Positions 1 through 6,750 of a DNA stretch of 14,993 nucleotides are shown here, one piece after another. Each line of letters opens with the position of its first letter. Position 1 is the stretch's first letter. The translations under genes were made by a program, and so were the position numbers. The stretch spans positions 1 through 14,993 of the forward strand of contig JAUQWL010000125.1 of the NCBI GenBank assembly GCA_030835185.1. Reading direction: 5' to 3'. The notes beneath the pieces are model-generated. The model did no database searches and had not been told where the DNA came from. It worked only from the letters and a program-made list of their open reading frames with translations. This DNA comes from Solirubrobacterales bacterium (GTDB taxonomy: Bacteria; Actinomycetota; Thermoleophilia; Solirubrobacterales; 70-9).

Positions 1-432
1 CGGGAAATCGCCCGACGTCATGACACCCTGCTGATCGATCTCGAAACGATCCCGTCGACGGCCGATCCCCGGCTCTGGTCTCATGACCGCCTCCACCTCA
101 ACCCGGCCGGCCATGACCGGCTCGCCCGGGCGGTGCTTGCCCTGGTCGAGGGCGCCGCGGACGGCCGGACCCGGCTGGCGCTCGACTCGTTCGCGCCGGG
201 GGACCTTCCCGACTGGGCACGGGACCTCCCCCCGCCACCCTCCGTGCCGAGGGTTGCAGAGGTCCGGCGGAGCATGGGCTGGGTTTTCCGCTACCTGCTT
301 CCGTGGGTCGGCCGACGGGCGACCGGGCGCTCGTCCGGCGACGGTCGCTCGGCCAAGCGGCCGGACCTGGCCCGGGTCGGCGAGGCTCGCGAGCGGGCCG
401 GATCCGCGGCGGATCCCGCTCCGGACGGCTGA
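1..432 (+). CDS. SGNH/GDSL-type hydrolase, C-terminal part (5' truncated)
   Basis: The frame is open from the first base of the window and ends at TGA 430-432, leaving 143 residues. The visible stretch LWSHDRLHLNPAGHDRLA (about residues 25-42) contains the D-x-x-H block (D29, H32), which in SGNH/GDSL esterases supplies the Asp and His of the catalytic triad. The downstream N-P-A-G-H is also typical. The nucleophile Ser block and the oxyanion Gly/Asn blocks would lie upstream, outside the window. The tail (about residues 55-143) is rich in Arg, Pro and Gly and looks like a low-complexity, probably disordered extension. The substrate cannot be read from this fragment; esterase or lipase activity is family knowledge only. 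It ends 50 bases before the antiporter start. Confidence 0.8.
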   Translation, partial: REIARRHDTLLIDLETIPSTADPRLWSHDRLHLNPAGHDRLARAVLALVEGAADGRTRLALDSFAPGDLPDWARDLPPPPSVPRVAEVRRSMGWVFRYLLPWVGRRATGRSSGDGRSAKRPDLARVGEARERAGSAADPAPDG

Positions 433-476
433 GACGCTATCCCGAGAAATCCGGTGCCTGAGGCTGAGACACTGTC
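427..476 (+). repeat. Imperfect 15-bp direct repeat between hydrolase and antiporter
   Basis: GGCTGAGACGCTATC at 427-441 and GGCTGAGACACTGTC at 462-476 match at 13 of 15 positions, with the first nine bases identical, and start 35 bp apart. The first copy overlaps the stop codon of the hydrolase and the second lies just before the antiporter start. The role is unknown: it could be a protein-binding site in a short promoter region or a duplication footprint. Confidence 0.45.
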
Positions 477-482
477 GTCCAC

Positions 483-1796
483 TTGATCGCCTCGTCCCAC
501 ATAGGAACGGTGCTTGCGGCAGCCGAAGGGTTCTCATTCGCCGGGCACTACGCGATAGGCCTGTTCTTCGGCGGGCTGGTCATGTTCACTGCTGTCTGGA
601 TCCTGTCCAGTCATCGCCGGCGCTCGTTCAGCCCGGCGGCTGTATACCTGCTGCTCGGAGCGCTGGCTTCGGCTGGACTGAGTCTGCTGGGCATCGACCT
701 CATAGATCCGATCGAGCAGTCGGATCTGATCGAACGCCTGGCCGAGTTCGCAGTGATCGTGGCCCTGTTCGGTGCCGGCCTCAGTATCGACCGCCCGTTG
801 GGCTGGCATCGCTGGCGTTCGACCCTGCTGCTGATCGTCATCGTGATGCCGGTGACGGTCGGGGCGGTGACGCTCTTTGCCAGCACGCTGATGGGTCTCT
901 CCCTCGGCGCGGCGATCATCCTCGGCGCAAGTCTCGCACCGACCGACCCCGTGCTCGCAAGAGACGTCCAGGTGGGTCCGCCCGGTGAAGGCGACAGGAC
1001 CGAAACCCATTTTGCGCTCACCTCCGAGGCGGGTTTCAACGACGGCCTGGCCTTCCCGTTCGTCTTCCTCGGGGTCTTCGTAGCCGGCGAGGGTGGAACG
1101 GGCTGGTTGGCGGAATGGTTCGCTGCCGACCTGGTCTACGGCATTGTCGGAGGGCTTGCCATCGGAGCAGCCGGCGGCTGGGCGATCGGTCGCGGCACCG
1201 ACTGGGCCCGCAAGCACCAATGGCTCAAACCGACCTACGACGGCTGGCTGGCGATGGCGGCGGTTCTCACGATCTACGGTTTCACCGAGATCGTCGGCGC
1301 CTACGGCTTCCTTGCGGCCTTCGCGGGAGGGCTCTCCTTCCGGCGCTACGAATGGGATCACGAAGCCCACGACCGGGTGCACGGCGGGGCGGACTTCCTC
1401 GAGAACATCACCGAACTCGGCATGGTCCTCCTGCTCGGGAGCACGGTGACGATCGCCGGTCTCGCCGCCCCCGGCCTGACCGGCTGGCTGCTGGTCCCGG
1501 TGCTGTTCCTCATCATCAGGCCGGCCGCAGTCATGGCTTCGTTCACCGGCTCGGGTGTGGCCGTGAAGGAGCGGCTGCTGATCGGCTGGTTCGGGATCCG
1601 CGGCATCGGCTCCTTCTACTACGCCGCCGTCGCGATCAACGCCGGCATCCTGACCACCGACGAGATCGGCCTGATCTACTGGACCATCATCGCCTGCGTC
1701 GGTGTCTCGATTCTCGTTCACGGCTTCACCGCCGGCCCGGCCATGTCCACCGTTTCCCAGAGCGGCGACAGCCCGCCCGAAGATCTCGGGGCGTGA
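483..1796 (+). CDS. Cation:proton antiporter, CPA1/NhaP-like
   Basis: This is a 437-residue polytopic membrane protein with about a dozen hydrophobic segments, a normal length for the CPA1 Na+(K+)/H+ antiporters that exchange monovalent cations for protons across the cytoplasmic membrane. The family core is visible: A-P-T-D-P at 152-156 (unwound TM4 motif), S-E-A-G-F-N-D-G at 181-188 containing the ion-binding Asn-Asp pair, an Arg in I-I-R-P near 346, and G-I-R-G-I-G-S at 371-377. There is no C-terminal TrkA-N or TrkA-C regulatory domain, only a short polar tail. The start is uncertain: TTG 483 gives the longest frame, and GTG 510 (residue 10) has AGGA only three bases before it. A strong hairpin follows the stop, so it is probably transcribed alone or with the upstream hydrolase. 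Confidence 0.9.
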   Translation: MIASSHIGTVLAAAEGFSFAGHYAIGLFFGGLVMFTAVWILSSHRRRSFSPAAVYLLLGALASAGLSLLGIDLIDPIEQSDLIERLAEFAVIVALFGAGLSIDRPLGWHRWRSTLLLIVIVMPVTVGAVTLFASTLMGLSLGAAIILGASLAPTDPVLARDVQVGPPGEGDRTETHFALTSEAGFNDGLAFPFVFLGVFVAGEGGTGWLAEWFAADLVYGIVGGLAIGAAGGWAIGRGTDWARKHQWLKPTYDGWLAMAAVLTIYGFTEIVGAYGFLAAFAGGLSFRRYEWDHEAHDRVHGGADFLENITELGMVLLLGSTVTIAGLAAPGLTGWLLVPVLFLIIRPAAVMASFTGSGVAVKERLLIGWFGIRGIGSFYYAAVAINAGILTTDEIGLIYWTIIACVGVSILVHGFTAGPAMSTVSQSGDSPPEDLGA

Positions 1797-1856
1797 TCTG
1801 CCACCCGCCCCCGAGTCAGCGGCGTTCCCCGCGCCCTGATCTGTCCGGCTGAGTCT

Positions 1857-1881
1857 CAGGGACTGGTCCTGCCGGTCCCTG
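1857..1881 (+). terminator. Hairpin after the antiporter, candidate terminator
   Basis: CAGGGACTGG (1857-1866) pairs with CCGGTCCCTG (1872-1881) over ten base pairs with one T-G wobble, around the loop TCCTG. It lies 61 bases after the antiporter stop and is followed by a mixed T-rich stretch rather than a clean U tract, so intrinsic termination is plausible but unproven. It sits immediately before the putative response-regulator binding repeats. Confidence 0.5.
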
Positions 1882-1887
1882 GTTCGA

Positions 1888-1909
1888 TTCTTCGCGAAGT
1901 CTTATGCGG
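1888..1909 (+). promoter_or_regulatory. Candidate OmpR-type binding repeats upstream of the response regulator
   Basis: TTCTTCG at 1888-1894 and GTCTTAT at 1899-1905 begin exactly 11 bp apart, the one-turn spacing used by OmpR-family regulators on direct repeats. The downstream element continues as TCTTATGCGG (1900-1909). The same element with one substitution, TCTTATCCGG, occurs upstream of the ABC permease at 4040-4049. This suggests autoregulation. The -10 may lie within or just after TCTTATGC, giving a very short leader before ATG 1928. Confidence 0.45.
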
Positions 1910-1927
1910 TTGCGGCAAGATGCCGGG

Positions 1928-2602
1928 ATGAACTCTGCGCTGATCGTTGATGACGAACCATCACTCCGGGAATCCCTCGCCCGGGCGCTCGACCTCGAAG
2001 GGTTCGAGGTCGCCACGGCCGATAGCGGCGAGCAGGCCCTCACGGATCTGAAGTCCGGCGGGTTCGATGTGGTGGTGCTGGACGTCGCCATGCCGGGCAT
2101 CGACGGACTGGAGGTTCTCAGGCGAATGAGGTCGGCCGGCAACAGCACGCCGGTTCTCATGCTTACGGCCCGGGATGCCGTCGATGACCGCGTCGCCGGC
2201 CTCGAGGCGGGTGCCGATGACTACCTGGTCAAGCCGTTCGCCCTGCGTGAGCTGGCAGCACGGCTGAAGGCGCTGCTCAGGCGCTCCGATACCGGCCCGG
2301 AACCGGTCCTGGCGTTCGCAGACCTGACGCTCGACCGCCGCAGCCGGGAGGTGCGCAGGGGCGAACGGACGATCGAGCTCTCGCGCACCGAGTTCAACCT
2401 GCTCGAACTGTTCATGCTCAACCCCCGCCAGGTTCTGACCCGGACCCAGATCTTCGAAGCCGTCTGGAACTACGATTTCGGTCCGGGCTCCAATTCGCTG
2501 GGCGTCTATGTGGGTTATCTGCGTCGCAAGACCGAGGCCGGCGGAGAGCCGCGGCTGCTCCACACGGCGCGCGGCGTAGGCTACGCCCTGAAGGAAGCCT
2601 GA
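1928..2602 (+). CDS. OmpR/PhoB-family response regulator
   Basis: This 224-residue protein has a receiver domain (about 3-115) followed by a winged-helix DNA-binding domain (about 128-222). Receiver landmarks are the acidic pair D8-D9, the phosphoacceptor D52 in V-L-D-V-A-M-P-G, T80 and K102 in L-V-K-P-F. The effector domain carries R-T-E-F-N-L-L-E-L and a C-terminal V-R-G-V-G-Y-like ending (A-R-G-V-G-Y-A-L), typical of the family. ATG 1928 gives the canonical N-terminus M-N-S-A-L-I-V-D-D-E. ATG 1904 would add eight residues and lies inside the TCTTATGCGG element, so it is disfavoured. No clear Shine-Dalgarno precedes 1928, suggesting a short-leader message. Its stop shares one base with the kinase ATG (TGATG), so the two are co-translated partners. 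The likely targets are itself and the ABC operon, judged from shared upstream repeats. Confidence 0.95.
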   Translation: MNSALIVDDEPSLRESLARALDLEGFEVATADSGEQALTDLKSGGFDVVVLDVAMPGIDGLEVLRRMRSAGNSTPVLMLTARDAVDDRVAGLEAGADDYLVKPFALRELAARLKALLRRSDTGPEPVLAFADLTLDRRSREVRRGERTIELSRTEFNLLELFMLNPRQVLTRTQIFEAVWNYDFGPGSNSLGVYVGYLRRKTEAGGEPRLLHTARGVGYALKEA

Positions 2603-3999
2603 TGCCCCTTCGGAAGCGGCTGATCCTGCTCAGCGCGGCCGCCTCGGCAGTTGCGGTGCTGGTGGCCACGGTCGGCAGCTACATCGCCGTCAGGAGCGAG
2701 CTCCGGGCGGAGGTGGATCGGGCCCTTGCCGCTCAGGCAGGCGGGATCGCCATGTTGAGCGACCCTGGGAAACTCCTGAGGCTGCGGAGGAGCGATCTGC
2801 CTCCGGGGGCCGAACCACCGCTTCCTCCGGGGCTCTCGAACGTCAAGGTCCAGAGGGTTTTTCCCGACGGCACCTCTCAGGCCACGCCCGGGGAAACGGA
2901 TCGGCTTCCGGTTGCGCCGGTCGATCTGGCGATCGCCGAATCGGGGACCGGCGAGTCCCTTCGGGATTCCGACGTCGACGGCGAGAGGTACCGCGTCCTT
3001 ACGACCCCGTTTCCCGGAAACGGAGCGCTGCAGATCGCCCGGTCCCTCAGCGGAGTTGACGACGTTCTGAACGGTCTGAGGCTGGTGCTGTCCCTCGTCC
3101 TGGCCGGTACCGTGATTCTGGCGGCCGGACTCTCCTGGTTCTTCTCGAGGCGCGTGATGGCACCGATCGCCCGTCTGACCAGAGCGGCTGAGCACGTCAG
3201 CGAGACCAAGGACCTGAGCAGGCGCATACCACCGTCCGGCGAAGACGAGGTGGGCAGGCTGGCATCGCGTTTCAACCAGATGCTCGACACCATCGAGGAC
3301 TCCCAGGACGAGCTCACGGCTTCGGTAGACGCCCAGCGGCGGCTGGTCGCCGATGCCTCGCACGAACTGAGGACTCCGGTTGCGAGCCTGCGCACCGATA
3401 TCGAGTCGCTCCTCCGGCACCCCGAGGTGCAACCCGCCGAGCGGGAGTCGATGCTCGAATCGGCCGACGTGAGGCTGGCTGAGCTGACCGACCTGATCGC
3501 CGACATCATCGAGCTCGCACGCGGAGAGCAACAGGAAGGGGAGGTCGAAGAGATCCGGTTCGACCAGCTGGTCGCCGAGTCGGTCGAATGGGCGGGGACC
3601 GTGTTTTCCGGGCGGGAGTTCGAGGTCGATCTCGAGCCGACGGTCATTGCCGGACGCCGCGACCGTATCGCCCGGGCGGTTGGCAATCTGCTCACCAATG
3701 CGTGCAAGTACAGCCTCGACGACCAGCCGATAGTCGTATCGCTCCATTCCGGGGTGCTGACAGTCCGGGACTTCGGGCCGGGCATACCCGAGGACGAAAT
3801 CCCGTTCGTGTTCAATCGCTTCTTCCGGGGGCGTAACACGAGGGAATACGCAGGCTCCGGGCTGGGCCTGGCGATCGTCAGGCAGGTTGCGCAGTCAGGG
3901 GGTGGGGAGGCATGGGCAGAGGCTCACCTCGACCGGGGCGCAGCGATCAGCTTCAGGCCCGTGCCGGGTCGGCGAAAGACCGGGATCGCCGACGCATAG
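2602..3999 (+). CDS. Membrane sensor histidine kinase (HAMP, HisKA, HATPase)
   Basis: This 465-residue protein has two membrane segments, at about 8-30 and 160-182. They flank a roughly 130-residue extracytoplasmic sensor region with no recognised fold. A HAMP linker follows (about 183-236), then the HisKA dimerisation helix with the phosphoacceptor H254 in D-A-S-H-E-L-R-T-P-V. The catalytic domain has the N box with N366 (G-N-L-L-T-N-A), the G1 box D390-F-G-P-G-I, the F box near F-N-R-F-F-R-G (404-410) and the G2 box G-S-G-L-G-L-A-I (418-425). All catalytic features are intact, so it should autophosphorylate and pass phosphate to D52 of the upstream regulator. AAGGA at 2591-2595 serves as Shine-Dalgarno with six-base spacing. 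The signal is unknown; the downstream transporter suggests envelope stress or a toxic compound. Confidence 0.95.
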   Translation: MPLRKRLILLSAAASAVAVLVATVGSYIAVRSELRAEVDRALAAQAGGIAMLSDPGKLLRLRRSDLPPGAEPPLPPGLSNVKVQRVFPDGTSQATPGETDRLPVAPVDLAIAESGTGESLRDSDVDGERYRVLTTPFPGNGALQIARSLSGVDDVLNGLRLVLSLVLAGTVILAAGLSWFFSRRVMAPIARLTRAAEHVSETKDLSRRIPPSGEDEVGRLASRFNQMLDTIEDSQDELTASVDAQRRLVADASHELRTPVASLRTDIESLLRHPEVQPAERESMLESADVRLAELTDLIADIIELARGEQQEGEVEEIRFDQLVAESVEWAGTVFSGREFEVDLEPTVIAGRRDRIARAVGNLLTNACKYSLDDQPIVVSLHSGVLTVRDFGPGIPEDEIPFVFNRFFRGRNTREYAGSGLGLAIVRQVAQSGGGEAWAEAHLDRGAAISFRPVPGRRKTGIADA

Positions 4000-4005
4000 A
4001 CCCGG

Positions 4006-4049
4006 TTCTTCGCTGATTCTTCGGTTGCGCTTCCGGTTTTCTTATCCGG
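4006..4049 (+). promoter_or_regulatory. Phased TTCTTCG repeats upstream of the ABC operon
   Basis: TTCTTCG occurs exactly at 4006-4012 and 4017-4023. Weaker copies fall on the same 11-bp phase at 4028-4034 (CGCTTCC, four of seven matches) and 4039-4045 (TTCTTAT, five of seven). The last runs into TCTTATCCGG (4040-4049), which matches the element before the response regulator at nine of ten bases. The arrangement fits tandem binding of OmpR-family dimers upstream of the permease gene, which starts 75 bases further on. The sequence supports the repeats; the binding protein is inferred. Confidence 0.5.
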
Positions 4050-4124
4050 GGCTGGTTTCTTGGTCGGTGACGTCGAACGGACGTTGCAACTTCGACCACG
4101 AACAGCCAGAGAGGCACAGTACGA

Positions 4125-5597
4125 ATGCTCTATATCCGCTACATCGTCTCCGAGTTGAGGCGAAGGAAGGCCCGGACGATCCTCACCTCGCTCGGCCTCG
4201 CCGTGGGAGTCGGTCTGGTAGTCACCGTGACCGCGCTCTCGGCCGGCCTCGACGATGCCCAGACCGAGGTCCTTGAACCGCTGACCGGTGTCGGTACCGA
4301 TATGTCGGTCTCGCGGCCGATCGTGGCTTCACAACCGGGAAGCGACGAGGAACAGGAATTCTCAGCCGGACCGGGAGCGAATCTCTCGACAGCCGAGCAG
4401 GAGCAACTCCGGCGTGAGAACGGAATCCTGAACCTCGATTTCTCCGAGTTCGGCGATCCGGGTGACGAGTTCACCACCAACCAGTTCCTCAGTACCGAGC
4501 TCAGCTTTCCCGAAACTGAAGCGGCCGATATCGCCGAGCTTGACGGGGTGGATCAGGTCGGCGGGGCGCTCACGCTCGATCAGCTGACGATCTCGGGCAC
4601 CGTTCCCGCCGAGGGTGTGCAACCCGGCTTGCCCGGAGTCGTATCGCCGATGTCGGGCGGTGGCGGGTCGCCGGGCACCGGCTTCGAGCAGTCCTCGGTG
4701 ACGGGTGTTGACGCGAGCCGGCCCGGGGTCGCCAGGCTGACACCCGACCAGGTGATCGAAGGGCGGTACCTGAAGATGTCGAACGGGCGCGAAGCGGTCG
4801 TATCCGAGTCGTACGCCAGCAGCAACGGTGTCGGACTCCAGAGCCGGGTGGAGGTCGGCGACGAACGGTTTCGGGTGGTCGGAATCGCCACGTCGCCCCT
4901 GGGTGGAGAGGCATCCGACATCTACGTTCCGCTCGATCGCCTTCAGAAGATGTCCGACCGCGAGAACCGGGTCAATGTTCTCCAGGTTCGCGCCGATTCG
5001 TCGGGGGACGTCGCGCGGGTGAACGCCGGGATCGAGGCGATCTTTCCTGGTTCACAAGTGACGACCGCCCAGGACCTGGCCGATCGCGTCTCAGGTTCGC
5101 TGGTCGATGCGGGCAACCTGTCCTCCAAACTCGGAACCGCACTTGCCATCGTCGCCCTGGTCGCTGCTTTCGGCATCGCCTCATTGCTCACACTCTCGAG
5201 CGTCAACAAGAGAACGCGGGAGCTGGGGACGCTCAAGGCGCTCGGCTGGCCACGTTGGCTGGTTGTCAGACAGGTCTCCGGAGAGTCGCTCGCCCAGGGC
5301 GCGCTCGGCGGATTGCTGGGTGCGTTGACGGGCATTCTCGGCGCAGCAACCATCGGGGCGCTCGGCCTCAGTCTCGAGGCCGGTGTCGCGTCGTCCGGCC
5401 CCGGGCCCGGCGGGCCCTTCGGCCATGGTGCGGTCGAACCCGGATCGAGCACAGTGAACCTCGAGGCGCCCGTAGATCTCGACCTGCTTCTGATCGCGGT
5501 CGGCCTGGCACTGCTCGGCGGGCTCATCGCCGGCACGGTCGGAGGCCTGAGAGCGGCGAGATTGAGACCCGCCGAGGCACTGAGGAGTGTCGAATGA
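4125..5597 (+). CDS. ABC transporter permease, MacB/FtsX type
   Basis: This 490-residue protein has the layout of a type VII (MacB-like) permease: TM1 at about 20-42, a large extracytoplasmic domain (about 43-335), then three helices at about 337-360, 385-415 and 453-476. The cytoplasmic stretch N-K-R-T-R-E-L-G-T-L-K-A-L-G-W (361-375) after TM2 and the C-terminal R-A-A-R-L-R-P-A-E-A-L-R are FtsX-family hallmarks. The extracytoplasmic part contains Gly/Ser/Pro-rich linkers at about 165-190 and a Gly/Pro-rich loop near 422-442. Such proteins usually couple cytoplasmic ATP hydrolysis to movements outside the membrane (efflux, lipoprotein handling or cell-wall hydrolase control) rather than moving solutes through a channel. 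The start follows GAGAGG (4109-4114) at ten-base spacing. No MacA-like adaptor gene is present nearby. Confidence 0.92.
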   Translation: MLYIRYIVSELRRRKARTILTSLGLAVGVGLVVTVTALSAGLDDAQTEVLEPLTGVGTDMSVSRPIVASQPGSDEEQEFSAGPGANLSTAEQEQLRRENGILNLDFSEFGDPGDEFTTNQFLSTELSFPETEAADIAELDGVDQVGGALTLDQLTISGTVPAEGVQPGLPGVVSPMSGGGGSPGTGFEQSSVTGVDASRPGVARLTPDQVIEGRYLKMSNGREAVVSESYASSNGVGLQSRVEVGDERFRVVGIATSPLGGEASDIYVPLDRLQKMSDRENRVNVLQVRADSSGDVARVNAGIEAIFPGSQVTTAQDLADRVSGSLVDAGNLSSKLGTALAIVALVAAFGIASLLTLSSVNKRTRELGTLKALGWPRWLVVRQVSGESLAQGALGGLLGALTGILGAATIGALGLSLEAGVASSGPGPGGPFGHGAVEPGSSTVNLEAPVDLDLLLIAVGLALLGGLIAGTVGGLRAARLRPAEALRSVE

Positions 5598-5647
5598 GAT
5601 TTTCACAACTGATTTCAGGTGACCCGAACCCGAAGGAGCGAGAAGAA

Positions 5648-6391
5648 ATGGCCGGTCCAACCGAGGTGCTCTACAGCCTGTCCGGCGTGTCGAAGCGATA
5701 CGGCAGCGGCGACATCGCCGTAAATGCGATCGACGGGATCGACCTCGAGATCGGGAGGGGAGAGTTCGTAGTGATCGTCGGACCCTCGGGATCCGGCAAG
5801 TCGACCCTGCTCCAGATGCTCGGTGCGCTCGATCGTCAGACAGCCGGCCGGATCGAGTTCGAGGGGCGCGACCTCCAGCAACTGGGAGACCGCGAACTGG
5901 CCGACCTGCGCTCGCAGACCCTCGGCTTCGTCTTCCAGCAGTTCAATCTCATCCCGACGCTGACCGCGGAGGAGAACATCGAGATCGCGATGGCACCGCG
6001 GCGGCTCGATTCAGCCATGCGCTCCGAACTGGCACGAACGGTTCTCGACCGGGTCGGTCTGCTCGACCGCTCGGACCACTTCCCGGGTCAGCTCTCGGGT
6101 GGTGAGCAGCAGCGCGTCGCGATAGCCCGGGCACTGGTCAACCAGCCGGATGTCATCCTGGCGGATGAGCCGACCGGCAACCTCGACTCGAAGACGGGGG
6201 AGGCCATCCTCTCGCTGCTTCGCGGACTTTGGGTCGACACGGGGCTGACCGTGGTCTTGATCACCCACGACAACTCGATAGCCGAGCGGGCGCCGCGGGT
6301 CATCAGATTTGCCGATGGCAGGATCCAAAGCGACGAAAGTCGTGCCGGCCACCCGGGATCCGGTCTCAAGGTGGGGATTCCGGGTGAGTAG
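5648..6391 (+). CDS. ABC transporter ATP-binding protein, MacB/LolD type
   Basis: This 247-residue nucleotide-binding domain powers the upstream permease. It shows Walker A G-P-S-G-S-G-K-S (45-52), Q-loop Q97 in V-F-Q-Q-F-N, signature L-S-G-G-E-Q-Q-R (149-156), Walker B V-I-L-A-D-E-P (169-175, catalytic E174), D-loop with G-N-L-D-S and switch H207. The E-P-T-G-N-L-D-S string is typical of the MacB/LolD/FtsE group. ATG 5648 has AAGGAG nine bases upstream. An alternative ATG at 5594 overlaps the permease stop (ATGA) behind AGGAG and would add 18 residues. That extension uses many A/T-ending codons unlike its neighbours and matches no family region, so 5648 is preferred. The C-terminus overlaps the lipoprotein start by eight bases. 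Confidence 0.95.
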   Translation: MAGPTEVLYSLSGVSKRYGSGDIAVNAIDGIDLEIGRGEFVVIVGPSGSGKSTLLQMLGALDRQTAGRIEFEGRDLQQLGDRELADLRSQTLGFVFQQFNLIPTLTAEENIEIAMAPRRLDSAMRSELARTVLDRVGLLDRSDHFPGQLSGGEQQRVAIARALVNQPDVILADEPTGNLDSKTGEAILSLLRGLWVDTGLTVVLITHDNSIAERAPRVIRFADGRIQSDESRAGHPGSGLKVGIPGE

Positions 6392-6710
6392 GGCAACGGG
6401 TTCCCGGCGTCTTGCCGGCCTGCTTGCGGCCCTGGTCCTCGGGGTCGGTCTCGCGGCGTGTTCGAACGAGGACGATCCCGGTACGTCGGCCGGCGTGGCT
6501 CCCGCCGGGGCGGGCCCGGACCTGGCCGGGCGACAGCCTCCGGCAGATTTTCAGGCCTGCATCGCAGAGCAGGGCGTCGAGTTGCCTTCGGCACCGCCCT
6601 CGGCGGGCGGTCAGCCGAGCGTCGAAATGATGGAGGCGCTCCAGTCCTGCAGTCAGTACATGCCCTCGGGGATGGGGATGCCCGGGCTGCGGTCCGACGG
6701 GGGCGGTTGA
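6384..6710 (+). CDS. Small two-cysteine lipoprotein of the ABC operon
   Basis: This 108-residue protein starts at GTG 6384, inside the end of the ATPase gene, with AAGGTGGGG (6369-6377) as ribosome-binding site. A basic n-region, a hydrophobic stretch (about 10-25) and the lipobox L-A-A-C (lipidated C26) predict a membrane-anchored lipoprotein. A Gly/Ala/Pro-rich linker leads to a short module F-Q-A-C-I-A-E-Q-G-V-E-L-P (56-68) and A-L-Q-S-C-S-Q-Y-M-P (85-94), where C59 and C89 could form a disulfide. From memory, this C-x-x-x-x-G-[IV]-x-[LM]-P ... A-C-x-x-x-x-P pattern recurs in uncharacterised actinobacterial lipoproteins near MacB-type ABC genes. The function is unknown; an accessory or substrate-binding role for the transporter is inferred from the operon. 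An upstream ATG at 6309 would embed the gene in the ATPase and remove the signal peptide, so it is rejected. Confidence 0.85.
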   Translation: MSRATGSRRLAGLLAALVLGVGLAACSNEDDPGTSAGVAPAGAGPDLAGRQPPADFQACIAEQGVELPSAPPSAGGQPSVEMMEALQSCSQYMPSGMGMPGLRSDGGG

Positions 6711-6717
6711 CCTCCCT

Positions 6718-6749
6718 CGGCGGCAGGTCGTCCCGCCGGTCAGCCGCCG
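6718..6749. terminator. Possible bidirectional terminator hairpin
   Basis: CGGCGGC (6718-6724) and GCCGCCG (6743-6749) form a perfect seven-pair stem with an 18-base loop. It lies exactly between the convergent lipoprotein gene and the TetR-like gene. There is no U tract on either side, so it may stall or insulate rather than terminate intrinsically. Confidence 0.35.
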
Positions 6750-6750
6750 T

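Noticed and set aside
83..988. 301-codon plus-strand frame across the hydrolase end and antiporter start
   Set aside because: Arg/Pro/His-rich composition typical of a shadow frame in GC-rich DNA. It overlaps two frames with clear family motifs.
1904..1927. ATG 1904 as start of the response regulator
   Set aside because: It lies within the TCTTATGCGG element shared with the ABC promoter, has no ribosome-binding site and adds residues not typical of the family.
2581..3747. 388-codon minus-strand frame opposite the histidine kinase
   Set aside because: It has no family motif and is fully antisense to a kinase with every catalytic box intact.
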